DNA from: Haliclystus octoradiatus
Lineage: Eukaryota > Cnidaria > Staurozoa > Stauromedusae > Haliclystidae
Direction of reading: 5' to 3'
DNA: 64,000 nt
Assembly (NCBI GenBank): GCA_916610825.1
Contig: OU744452.1
Span: forward strand, 12,814,110-12,878,109
Positions 24,155 to 37,600 of the stretch are shown here, one piece after another. The notes under the pieces are model-generated. The model saw nothing but the letters and a program-made list of their open reading frames with translations. It was not told the origin of the DNA and did not search any database. Numbering within the stretch: the stretch's first letter is position 1; each line of letters starts with the position of its first letter. The position numbers and the translations under genes were made by a program.

Positions 24155-25564
24155 ATTATACTTCCCACGGGTGCGTTATCTTCCGTTGCGAAGCTGATTG
24201 TGGATCATTGTGGTATAAAGCATAACTTTAATGCATCAGAAAATGACGTGATAGTCAGTCTCACCTCCTATCTCAGCACGAAATGAGATGATCTTTTAGC
24301 AAAATCGAAGCAAAGTTAAACAGATTAATCCGGCTTTTATTTCTTCTAAATTTGTTTAATCTTATTTAATGATACAAAAGCAATGTGTCAATGGGTAAAC
24401 TATTTTGAATTGTACATGTCATATTATAGATATATCACATTGCTGATAACCAATCAGAATCAATTTGACAGTATACAATGCTCTACATGTATTAGACATG
24501 GTATTTGCTTAGAATTGCGGCCTTTATTGTCCTGTAATGTATAAGCCTGAGTTTGTATTTATTAACTCTTTGCTTCGGAATCGAATGGATTTACTCAAAG
24601 TTGCATTTTTGTTTTAAAAGACATGAATGGTTTCATTAGAGTTGAAGACAACACATGTGTATTCAAAAATAAGAATCGATCTTCAAATTTCTTAGCGTTT
24701 TTTTTATTTGTTGAAAGAAAATATTTTCTTAACTTGACGTATTAAAGTCATTCAATATAGAAACAGATTATCAAAGAATTATTGCCGCATAAATTGAAGA
24801 TGTTTTTGGAAGTCAAATAGAAGCTGTCTTTATAAATAATCTTCTGTTTGATAGCAAGCTATACCTTGATAGCAAGGAACAGACTATTGCCACCTAGGCA
24901 CGTATATATATACGTGATTTCACCGTACAGACTGTTTTTATCTTATCTTGAAGCTCAAGATATAGCCGTTGGATATCATTATACTCATGCAACTGGAATC
25001 TAACCGTCACAACAATTTTGTCCGATACGATTCAAGTACGATGCAAAATCCTGATTTCAACATATCATCCGATCTGTTAATTTAAAATCTAATGTATTTC
25101 GACTTGATGCATTCATGTTTCAAGAAAACTTATTAAAAATATAGAAAGTACGATAACTGGATTTGCGACAGAACATTCTAGTGACTTTGCGTAAATTACA
25201 TTTATCGGTCTACAAACAAATCGGACAGCAACAAGGAAACATCGCAACTTTTTATTGTAACACGTGGGAAGTAAAAGATCAATGTATGAATATGAAACAA
25301 AAGAAAATTAGCATAACAATATAATTAAGACAACAATCGTCTAAAAGCAGTTACTAGGGTTACAAAGAACGCTTTAGAAAACTTCAAACTGTAACTTTTA
25401 AAAATAAACTTAATATTTCATCCTACGAGACCTATATTTGATTATTAACAGACTTTTATTGGTTATTATATTGATTTTGATGGTACAGAACAGTTTATCT
25501 ATGCTCAAAGATACTATGATTTTATACGAAATTATCAAATAAAAAGAGGGGAAAGAATAGTGGA

Positions 25565-25640
25565 ATGGTTTCTAATTGTTTATTATTGGCTGCTCATATT
25601 TATATATTTTGTAATATTTTATGCTGCAATGCTCAGTCAG
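25565..25640 (+). CDS. Giant protein exon 1: signal peptide
   Basis: ATG at 25,565 opens MVSNCLLLAAHIYIFCNI and ends CCNAQS before CAG|GTAATT. This is a classic signal peptide with a hydrophobic core and a small residue (Ala24) at the likely cleavage point. The start has G at -3 and G at +4. The exon ends with one leftover base (G), exactly the phase required by the next acceptor (|GT), so Gly is made across the junction. The 5.8-kb distance is the only weak point. It is inferred, without transcript evidence. Confidence 0.7.
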
Positions 25641-28600
25641 GTAATTCAAATTATATATTTAGCATGTCTATAGGCATATTAAATCATTACGGTATTACAT
25701 TTATATATTAGAAATCCTCGTAACGTTTAATTTCAATATATATAGGTCATCTTCAAATTCTTCGAATTATAAATTTTAGAAATAATACTTATTATATTTT
25801 GAAACAGTTACGTAAAATTTTGTCGGTAAAAATAATCCAAAGAGGTATTGTAAACTGATCCATCTGGTATCGAACATGGAACTCATTATATGTCAGCCGT
25901 TTAATATATACCTCTTTAGGGTTGATGTAATTTATAATCATATAATTATTTATCTTACCATTATATGAATTCAATTAGTTGCATTTCGAAATTAATGGGC
26001 ATCTGAATTTCAAAAGTATTGATACTAAATTGTACCTCTTTAAACGTTTACATTTGTTGAAAATATTCTTTCACGATGCCGCATCTCCAACTTATCATTA
26101 CTGTGTAAATTTGAGTTGCAATTTTGATCTTTAGAAACCACCTTGCAGTTTTTCATAATTCTAAATATTCTGACGTTAATTGAAAAATACATTCTTCAAA
26201 TAGATACCATTTCATTTCATAAATACAGTATAAAGATAAATAGATCATTTGATATTGTAAGTTTCTTTGAAGTCTAGAACTTGACATTTTCCAAAGATTG
26301 GTTTCATTTTACAGTTTTATCAACCCTGCTCTCTCTGTTATTCTCACCTGGTTTCTGCAATCACGATGTTAGGGAATTCGCTCTCTTATTTTGAAAGCTT
26401 GAAGTTAATCATTTACTATGTTTTTCATAAGTTAACGTTAGAATAAGATGAACATTTCTCTTTTTATCACTATACTGACACCAAAACCATTAAAAATGTG
26501 GTGAAATTTTATTGCGTTTTGATGGCATTTTCAAGGCATTTTCACATTTTAATATCGTGAATATGGATGTTTTCACGGCTTAAAAAATGTGTGGTTTTCA
26601 CGTTTTTACATTTTCATGGTGTTTTCACAACACTTGCATGCCATTTTCATGGTCATGATATTGCTAGTGTATAATAATGTTCATGTCAAATTTTTTGTTG
26701 AGAAATAATTGCATTGATTTCAGCCAATTGATAACATATAATTATATACTATAGTAAACATCATCAAGATAATTTTAATTCTCACTATATAATGTCTTGC
26801 TTGTTTCAGAGATTGTCCCGCTTGTTTCGAGCAAAAATGTACTGTTTTTTTCCGATTCAACAATCTTGAATTTAATGGTATAATAAAATATCTGTTCATT
26901 TCTTTTGATGGAAAACATGATTTTTTATATCATAATCTCAAGCATTTCAGATTTACAAGACAAAAATGCTTGAAAGCTGGACATCAATAATATATTTTGC
27001 TCGAATTAAGACATTTTTGCTCAAAACAAGATTTTTTTGGCGCAAATATATGAAACAAGCTGGAAACAAGAAAATATTTTTGCAAGTCAACAGGAATACA
27101 AGATCTTGGTTGTGCTTGGTTAAGGCTCGAATCATGCTCAAATACTAGTTTAATTTATTCTTAATTTCCTTAGATAAATCATGCTCAATTCCTGCTGTAA
27201 TTTATTCTTAATTTCATAATTTCATTAGATAAATCATGTTCAAATACTAGTTAATATATTCTCAATTGAAAATTTGAAATCCTTATATATAACTGCGCAA
27301 GTTATTCTTGAATTGCAAATGAAGTCATGCAATCCAAATCCTGAAGTTTTTTTATAGACTATTTTATTATCGCTTAGCATTAACTATATACATATCATGT
27401 TAAGAATGAAGGTTAATATCAACATTGAATAAATATGATAAGGACAATAATGTATCAGACATCTTATATCTAGCTCAAAATTCATTTAATCTCCATAAAT
27501 TTAGAAACAATTATTCGTTAATAAAATTTCAAGAAATTTTCACTCTTTATTATGTTGATGTGTGCTTATCTATAAAGGAATAATATATGCGTTGAATGTT
27601 AAGCCTGTCAACTAGTTCATAACATATATAGCAAACAATTAATATTAAAATACGTTACTGTCATCTTATATCAAAACACTGAATCGAATTTTCTTCTGTG
27701 AAGTTTATATATTGGGAAAAATCGAAAATCCATAAAATCATATTATATTATCATGTCGTCTTGTGTCAAGCTCATCAATCATCCGAATACAACTTAGTCA
27801 GTGGTAAAAAAAACATATTGATGATAGCGATGGCAGTTTTTTTCGTCATCAAGAATGTATTGTAGATACAAATTCTATTGATATTTAATTGAATAGTTGT
27901 ATTTCTTCAAAATTTCATCATCATCATCATCATTTATTCAGAAACCTGCTAAGTTTTACAATAACTTTTTTCACAGGACTGATTTACGTAATGATATTTA
28001 TACTTATTACAACAATACATACATATATATATATACAAGGTAAATCAAATACGAACTTAATAGTTAAGATGAAGGTTGTTATTGATAGTAATAATTATTG
28101 TATTTATTTTTATTTATTATTACTACAGTTATCATATAGATACTATATAACGTCATTGACACCTTTATTTTCATTCCTTCTATATAACAACTGATGGTAT
28201 AAACTATATAGTATTTATATATACTGTAATGCACACATACTATAGTTATCATCAATATTGTCCAGAGAAGGTAAGTGGTTGGAAATTTTTATTATCATTA
28301 GTTCCATCAAAACCTTGTTACAACTATATCGAATATTTACTAACACAAACAAAACAATTTCAATTTAAACATATTCAACTGCCAACAACGATTTTTGTAG
28401 CTGATTATCGCATTTTCCCTCTGAATTATATTTTTTTTATAAGTTTAGAATCCACCAGGATTGAAACTTCCTTCCACTACCAACACAAAAACCATGAAAA
28501 TGCCATGAAAGTGTTGTGAAAACTCCATGAAAATGTAAAAAAGTAAAAACCACAAATTTATTAAACCATCAAAAAGTTTGAAAACCATGAAAACATCCAT

Positions 28601-31600
28601 ATTCACGATGTTAAAATGTGAAAATGCCATGAAAAGGCAATGAAATTTCACGATTTTGTCATGGTTTTGGTGTCAGAGAAAGAGAAAGAGAGGGAATGAC
28701 ATAATTAAAGTTATTTTAACTGGATAGAGCCAATTTCTAATATCATTAACATATTTTCAGTCAACTAAAAGTATTGCAGCAAATTCAAAATATTATTGAT
28801 TACCCATCGGTGGTCAGTTACCGATGGTTTTTTTTTCATATATCTCATTATTCCTGAACGCAAGTCTTTAATATTAATAGCCACGACATTTTAATAGGCT
28901 GAATCATTTCCAGAATCATTTTTTGCGAAATTCTATTTTTGTCAGTAATCATATAGCATTGACAAGAGAATGAATCAAAATCTTTTTAATCATCGAAAAA
29001 ATCATTTCATCAGTTGATACCCTTAACTCTAACATTGGATTATGAATGTTATCTATAACTACAGACGATTTTATTACGTCTGAAAACTCAAGTCCCTTAT
29101 CAGTTATACAAACAAGAATTTACATGATGAAAAATTCTGATTTGAAAACAGCATCAAGATTATTACAAACGTTATCTATACATATCAAGAGTTGATATCC
29201 GTTTGTCAAACTCCTCAAACATCTGATGTATAACAAACAGCTTTACAAAATGAAAGAATTTTTGAACTGTAATAGACAACATTAATTACAACCAATGACT
29301 TAATGGATCATTCGTAATGACTGAAATGAAACTCCATCACGATGGTTTCATGAATTTGTTTGAGTATGTACTGTTTGGAGTTATAACTTCAGCTTCACGA
29401 TTTAAGTTAAACGGTTCTTCTTTTGATATCTCATAGCAATTTGATTTATGACGTAGCTACCATAGCTACAATTTCTAAATGGAAAAGGAATTTGTGGACT
29501 ACATCTCTTACGCTTATTCTTTGCAGTCAAAGACTCCATTTTTCAAGTTCTTGTCCGCAGTTAGAAAAGTAAACAATACTTTTATTTCGATTACTATTGC
29601 ATCTATTAACACAACAATTAATAAGTTAAAAGCCTATGTTTGTTTTCACTAATAAAAGTTGTATTTTTTCGCGCGCTTCGCTTAAAACAAGAAACCCGGT
29701 TCCGAAAAAACACGAAGGGCGTCCGAAAAATCACATGAATGGCATCTGTCCAATAAGAGACGATAGCGGCACATGAAAGCGTGTCCCAACTCTTGTAAAT
29801 TGATGGCTCTGGAGGGGCACGTCTGATTTACGGAAAACGGAAAGAAATTTACGGAAAAATATTAAACGAGGTCCATTGTATTCTGCTTTCCTGAAACGAG
29901 TGTACCGCATAGGAATATATCGTCGTGAGCGGTGGATTTAGATGCAGTGAATATAACATTTTGCAATGTTGTCTTTGATTTTTATCCTTTTGTCTATTTT
30001 GTCTTACCATCTGTTACTGTTTACTTTTTCGTACTTTTTATTCGTGGAATTAATCATCGAAAGAAAAGAATACACAATTGTAAATATTTTTAATTAAATA
30101 CGAATGGCGATATGAACAGTGTTTGCAAGCACGTGGTTTGCAAGTAGCTGACAAGAGTTTGACAAACTAAACATTTTACACTTTTTTTTACCTTCCACAA
30201 TCAGAGTTTTAACAAAAGCTTTCGATTTGATGTTATTATTATGGCGAAGAATTATTGCAGTTACCATTTGCATCCGTTTGCGAAGGATACCGCCTTCATC
30301 TTGCCATTGCTTAGCCCAATTGTTAAGAGATAGTAATGAGAGGAATCGGAACTAAACCTTTTAGTTAATTCAACCATAGAAATCGACAATAATGCAATAT
30401 TACAAAGCAACATGCCAGTGTTAGGTAGGCGAAGGGCCTACATATATATGAAAATAGCTAACGAAGACGACAGTGACACAAATACAAAATACAGTAAATC
30501 AATCAATCAATCAATCAAACAGTTCCATCAATCGATGGTAATAACTACGTAAAAGGCTAGAGGAGTAAATTAAACAGAATATCGACAATGATCGATAATA
30601 TCGAAATGTTATGTCCAATGTCCAAACTTTAAATTCAAAACATCATCGCAAAATAGTTATTGCTATTTTCACTACACCTAAATCCATCGCCCAAAACGAT
30701 GCATTTCCACGCGGTACACTCGTTTACAGGAAAGCAGAATACAATGGACCTCGTTTTATATTTTTCCGAAAATTTCTTTCCGTTTTCCGTAAATCAGACG
30801 TGCCGCTCTGGAGCCATCTATTTATAAGAGTTGGGACATAATTTTACTTTCGCGCGCTTTGTTCAAAGTTTGCGAGCCTGGGTTGGCATGAAAGAAAATG
30901 GCATCCATAAATTACGTGACTGGCATCTTCCCATCTGGAGCGGAGAGCGAAACATGAAATAATATCTCAACTCTTGTAAATAAATGGTTCTGACATCTAC
31001 AACTTCAACATATCGATTATTCCACATAAATGCGCCATAACCATGGTTATTTCCCTTTTAACATTTTTGATATTAGATATTAATTATATATCGAGCTACA
31101 TAAGACATGGATGAAACAAATAAACTAATATAACTAAGCTATTAAACTAATTAAACTAAGATGAACAGTTTAAAAATGAAATCCATTTATTTCTGCTCCT
31201 ATTAACTGAACATGATATGATTGAGTAATTATAAACTGATGATGGTTTTCAATTACTCAGCACGTCAAATCTATATCAAAATACCCTGAAACATATTAAC
31301 ACAAATTGCGTTGTGGCTATCATTATAGTTAGGTTATTTTACTACTTTAAAGAGGTAATTTTTTTTTGCAAAGTATGAATTATATTACTTTTTAAACTTT
31401 TTAATATTTCTTTGCATTTTTCAGGTAATTCTGTGGGAACAGGACAAGCAATTTCCACAAACTCATTGAGCAACAAACAACTTACAAGTTTAAATGGTAA
31501 TGGCACAGCAAGTAATGCACTGCCAAGTTTTCAGTTGGAGAGTAATATATCCCAAACTATTTTCGTATCCATAGTAAAAAACGATTCAAGGATAACAATA

Positions 31601-34600
31601 TATCCTTCTTTTAGTGCTTTTCCAAATAATGTGTCTACCGATGAGAGGACATCTAGTTTATCAATGAGCTCTCCTACAAATGCAATTTCATCTACAATAG
31701 AGATTGAGGATGGAATTATCACGAATAATGGTGGGATAACAAACGTGTTAAAGTCGGAAATGCTTCAAAGTTCATTTCTCAGCAAAGTGCAAATAAATCA
31801 AACATTACACTCTGACGATGAAATACTTCCAGAAGTATCAACTATTAATGGTCCCAAATTTTCGGATATTTCATCACTTGCCAATGTATTACCATCCTCA
31901 TCCATGCCGAGTTTCAAAATCACAGCTAACTCAATACCTGAAATTAATTCTGCCTTCAATGTTATAGAAGGATTAGCTCAGACTTCTCTTTCATCTGCAA
32001 TCTCCATTGGAAAGTCCAGTGTAAATACTGCAACTATTGAAATTCTTTCCAGTTTTGAAACTAACCAATTGTCTGCGACATTATTACGAGGAACTGTGGA
32101 ACGTACAGTTACTACAACCTATTACACAGTAGAATCAAATGCAACTCTTCTCTCAATGCCGACCACTCAAAACACATTCCTCCATTCTACAACAATCAAC
32201 ACAGCAACACAAATGTTTATTCCTTTCTATTCAGACATATCGGACAGTTCATATATCGATGAGTCAACTTTAAAAAAAAAATACGAAAGTTATCCAACTT
32301 CAGATACGATATCAATAAATACAACACTATTCAGTTTACGCAATACATTGAATTCACAAAAAATGAATACGGATAATTTCTTTGACATCTCTTCTTCATT
32401 TAGTAGCTTGGAAATTTCAAGTAAAAAGTCATCAGAAGAATTTAAAAATTCAACTGCATACCCATCCTCGGACAACTACCTCAACAATTACGCACCAACT
32501 GAAAGTTCTATATCATCGATAGACATATCTTTAAGCGCTAACATGCCTGCAATTGCAATTACTGCTTTATCTGAAGGAAATGCATCTATTGTACAATCAT
32601 CATTTACGTTGACTCCATTGGTTATTCCAAAAATGAGTAGCTTGCATTCATCATTTAATGGCAGTGAAACATTGAAGACTGTATCATCAATAGACACATC
32701 TTTTAACGCAAGTATGTCTGCAATTGCTTCTACTGCTGTATCTGAAAGAAATGGATCTATTGTGCAATCATCATTTACGTTGACTCCATTGGTTATTCCA
32801 ACAATGAGTAGCTTGTATTCATCATTTAATGGCAGTGAAATCTTGGAGGCTGTATCATCAATAGACACATCTTTTTACGCAAGTATGCCTGCAATTGCAT
32901 CTACTGCAGTATCTAGAAGAAATGGATCTATTGTACTATCATTATCTACGTTGACTCCATTGGTTATTCCAACAATGAGTAGCTTGTATTCATCATTTAA
33001 TGGCAGTGAAACATTGGAGACTGTATCATCAATAGACACATCTTTTAACGCAAGTATGTCTGCAATTGCATCTACTGCAGTATCTGAAAGAAATGGATCT
33101 ATTGTACTATCATTATCTACGTTGACTCCATTGGTTATTCCAACAATGAGTAGCTTGTATTCATCATTTAATGGCAGTGAAACATTGGAGACTGTATCAT
33201 CAATAGACACATCTTATAACGCTAGTGTGCCTGCAATTGCATCTACTGCAGCATCTCAAAGAAATGGGTCTATTGTACAATCATTATCTACGTTGACTCC
33301 ATTGGTTATTCCAACAATGAGTAGCTTGTATTCATCATTTAATGGCAGTGAAACATTGGAGACTGTATCATCAATAGACACATCTTTTAACGCAAGTTTT
33401 CCTGCAATTGCATCTACTGCTGTATCTGAAAGAAATGGATCTATTGTACAATCATCATTTACGTTGACTCCATTGGTTATTCCAACAATGAGTAGCTTGT
33501 ATTCATCATTTAATGGCAGTGAAACATTGGAGACTGTATCATCAATAGACACATCTTATAACGCTAGTGTGCCTGCAATTGCATCTACTGCAGCATCTCA
33601 AAGAAATGGGTCTATTGTACAATCATTATCTACGTTGACTCCATTGGTTATTCCAACAATGAGTAGCTTGTATTCATCATTTAATGGCAGTGAAACATTG
33701 GAGACTGTATCATCAATAGACACATCTTATAACGCAAGTGTGCCTGCAGTTGCATCTACTGCAGTATCTGAAAGAAATGGATCTATTGTACAATCATCAT
33801 TTACGTTGACTCCATTGGTTATTCCATTAATGAGTAGCTTGTATTCATCATTTAATGGCAGTGAAACATTGGAGACTGTATCATCAATAGACACATCTTT
33901 TAACGCAAGTATGCCTGCAATTGCATCTACTACAGTATCTGAAAGAAATGGATCTATTGTACAATCATCATTTACGTTGACTCCATTGGTTATTCCAACA
34001 ATGAGTAGCTTTTATTCATCATTTAATGGCAGTGAAACATTGGAGACTGTATCATCAATAGACACATCTTTTAACGCAAGTATGCCTGCAATTGCATCTA
34101 CTGCAGTATCTGAAAGAAATGGATATATTGTGCAATCATCATTTACGTTGACTCCATTGGTAATTCCAACAATGAGTAGCTTGTATTCATCATTTAATGG
34201 CAGTGAAACATTGGAGACTGTATCATCAATAGACACATCTTATAACGCAAGCGTGCCTGCAATTGCATCTACTGCTTTATCTGAAAGAAATGGATCTATT
34301 GTACAATCATCATTTACGTTGACTCCATTGGTTATTCCAACAATGAGTAGCTTGTATTCATCATTTAATGGCAGTGAAATCTTGGAGGCTGTATCATCAA
34401 TAGACACATCTTTTTACGCAAGTATGCCTGCAATTGCATCTACTGCAGTATCTGGAAGAAATGGATCTATTGTACTATCATTATCTACGTTGAATCCATT
34501 GGTTAGTCCAACAATGACTAGCTTGTATTCATCATTTAATGTCAGTGAAACATTGGACACTGTATCATCAATATACACATCTTTTAACGCAATTAGGCCT

Positions 34601-37600
34601 GCAGTTGAATCTACTGCAGTATCTGAAAGAATTGGATCTATTGTACTATCATTATCTACGTTGACTCCATTGGTTATTCCAACAATGAGTAGCTTGTATT
34701 CATCATTTAATGGCAGTGAAACATTGGAGACTGTATCATCAATAGACACATCTTTTAACGCAAGTATGCCTGCAATTGCATCTACTGCTGTATCTGAAAG
34801 AAATGGATATATTGTGCAATCATCATTTACGTTGACTCCATTGGTAATTCCAACAATGAGTAGCTTGTATTCATCATTTAATGGCAGTGAAACATTGGAG
34901 ATTGTATCATTAATAGACACATCTTATAACGCAAGCGTGCCTGCAATCGCATCTACTGCTGTATCTGAAAGAAATGGATCTATTGTACAATCATCATTTA
35001 CGTTGACTCCATTGGTTATTCCAACAATGAGTAGCTTGTATTCATCATTTAATGGCAGTGAAATCTTGGAGGCTGTATCATCAATAGACACATCTTTTTA
35101 CGCAAGTATGCCTGCAATTGCATCTACTGCAGTATCTGGAAGAAATGGATCTATTGTACTATCATTATCTACGTTGAATCCATTGGTTAGTCCAACAATG
35201 ACTAGCTTGTATTCATCATTTAATGTCAGTGAAACATTGGACACTGTATCATCAATATACACATCTTTTAACGCAATTAGTCCTGCAGTTGAATCTACTG
35301 CAGTATCTGAAAGAAATGGATCTATTGTACTATCACTATCTACGTCGACTCCATTGGTTATTCCAACAATGAGTAGCTTGTATTCATCATTTAATGGCAG
35401 TGAAACATTGGAGACTGTATCATCAATAGACACATCTTTTAACGCAAGTTTTCCTGCAATTGCATCTACTGCAGTATCTCAAAGAAATGGGTCTATTGTA
35501 CAATCATTATCTACGTTGACTCCATTGGTTATTCCAACAATGAGTAGCTTGTATTCATCATTTAGTGGCAGTGAAACATTGGAGACTGTATCATCAATAG
35601 ACACATCTTATAACGCAAGTATGCCTGCAATTGCATCTACTGCTGTGTCTGAAAGAAATGGATCTATTGTACAATCATCATTTACATTGACTCCATTGGT
35701 TATTCCAACAATGAGTAGCTTGTATTCATCATTTAATGGCAGTGAAACATTTAAGATTGTATCACCAATAAACACATCTTTTAACGCAAGTATTCCTGCA
35801 ATTGCATCTACTGCAGCATCTCAAAGAAATGGGTCTATTGTACAATCATTATCTACGTTGACTCCATTGGTTATTCCAACAATGAGTAGCTTGTATTCAT
35901 CATTTAATGGCAGTGAAACATTGGAGACTGTATCATCAATAGACACATCTTTTAACGCAAGTATGCCTGCAGTTGCATCTACTGCAGTATCTGAAAGAAA
36001 TGGATCTATTGTACAATCATCATTTACGTTGACTCCATTGGTTATTCCAACAATGAGTAGCTTGTATTCATCATTTACTGGCAGTGAAACATTGGAGACT
36101 GTATCATCAATAGACACATCTTTTAACGCAAGTAATCCTGCAATTGCATCTACTGCAGTATCTGAAAGAAATGGATCTATTGTACAATCATCATTTACGT
36201 TGACTCCATTGGTTATTCCAAAAATGAGTAGCTTGTATTCATCATTTAATGGCAGTGAAACATTGGAGACTGTATCATCAATAGACACATCTTTTAACGC
36301 AATTATGCCTGCAGTTGCATCTACTGCAGTATCTGAAAGAAATGGATCTATTGTACAATCATTTACGTTGACTCCATTGGTTATTCCAAAAATGAGTAGC
36401 TTGTATTCATTATTTAATGGCAGTGAAACATTGGAGACTGTATCATCAATAGACACATCTTTTATCGCAATTATGCCTGCAGTTGCATCTACTGCAGTAT
36501 CTGAAAGAAATGGATCTATTGTACTATCTTTATCTACGTTGACTCCATTGGTTATTCCAACAATGAGTAGCTTGTATTCATCATTTAATGGCAGTGAAAC
36601 ATTGGAGACCGTATCATCAATAGACACATCTTTTAACGCAAGTATGCCTGCAATTGCATCTACTGCTGTATCTGAAAGAAATGGATCTATTGTGCAATCA
36701 TCATTTACGTTGACTCCATTGGTTATTCCAACAATGAGTAGCTTGTATTCATCATTTAATGGCAGTGAAACATTGGAGACCGTATCATCAATAGACACAT
36801 CTTTTAACGCAAGTATGCCTGCAGTTGCATCTACTGCAGTATCTGAAAGAAATGGATCTATTGTACAATCATCATTTACGTTGACTCCATTGGTTATTCC
36901 AACAATGAGTAGCTTTTATTCATCATTTAATGGCAGTGAAACATTGGAGACTGTATCATCAATAGACACATCTTTTAACGCAAGTATGCCTGCAATTGCA
37001 TCTACTGCTGTATCTGAAAGAAATGGATCTATTGTGCAATCATCATTTACGTTGACTCCATTGGTAATTCCAACAATGAGTAGCTTGTATTCATCATTTA
37101 ATGGCAGTGAAACATTGGAGACTGTATCATCAATAGACACATCTTATAACGCTAGTGTGCCTGCAATTGCATCTACTGCTGTATCTGAAAGAAATGGATC
37201 TATTGTACAATCATCATTTACGTTGACTCCATTGGTTATTCCAACAATGAGTAGCTTGTATTCATCATTTAATGGCAGTGAAACATTGGAGACCTTATCA
37301 TCAATAGACACATCTTTTAACGCAAGTATGCCTGCAATTGCATCTACTGCAGTATCTGAAAGAAATGGATCTATTGTACAATCATCTTTTACGTTGACTT
37401 CATTGGTTATTCCAACAATGAGTAGCTTGTATTCATCATTTGATGGCAGTGAAACATTGGAGACTGTATCATCAATAGACACATCTTATAACGCAAGTAT
37501 GCCTGCAGTTGCATCTACTGCAGTATCTGAAAGAAATGGATCTATCGTACAATCATCATTTACGTTGACTCCATTGGTTATTCCAACAATGAGTAGCTTG

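Larger units (their letters stand above)
21391..25564. other. Intergenic region between the two genes
   Basis: No supportable gene. The content is self-complementary AACTAGTTACTTTT-rich sequence at 21,620-21,720, a short coding-like open frame (22,555-22,773) with no recognised family, a minisatellite (23,040-23,320), a hAT-like element (23,921-24,154) and AT-rich DNA leading to the giant gene. Confidence 0.55.
25641..31424. other. Giant gene intron 1 (5.8 kb)
   Basis: Runs from GTAATT to TTTTTCAG. It contains a pair of inverted repeat copies (26,476-26,663 and 28,490-28,668), a two-to-three-copy 60-bp duplication at 27,125-27,270, and a cluster of inverted-repeat elements at 29,494-30,992. 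No other exon is convincing, although a small intervening exon cannot be excluded. Confidence 0.65.

Noticed and set aside
27889..28194. 101-codon frame with a poly-His stretch and hydrophobic segment
   Set aside because: The His run is a CAT microsatellite, and the hydrophobic residues come from AT-rich sequence. No splice sites link it in phase to the giant gene.
28803..28837. Stem-loop ACCCATCGGT ... ACCGATGG followed by a T run
   Set aside because: It looks like a bacterial intrinsic terminator, but the window is eukaryotic and it lies inside an intron.
31412..31424. Start of the giant open frame at a TTG codon
   Set aside because: This lies in the polypyrimidine tract and acceptor (TTTGCATTTTTCAG). 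Translation is expected to start at the signal-peptide exon upstream.
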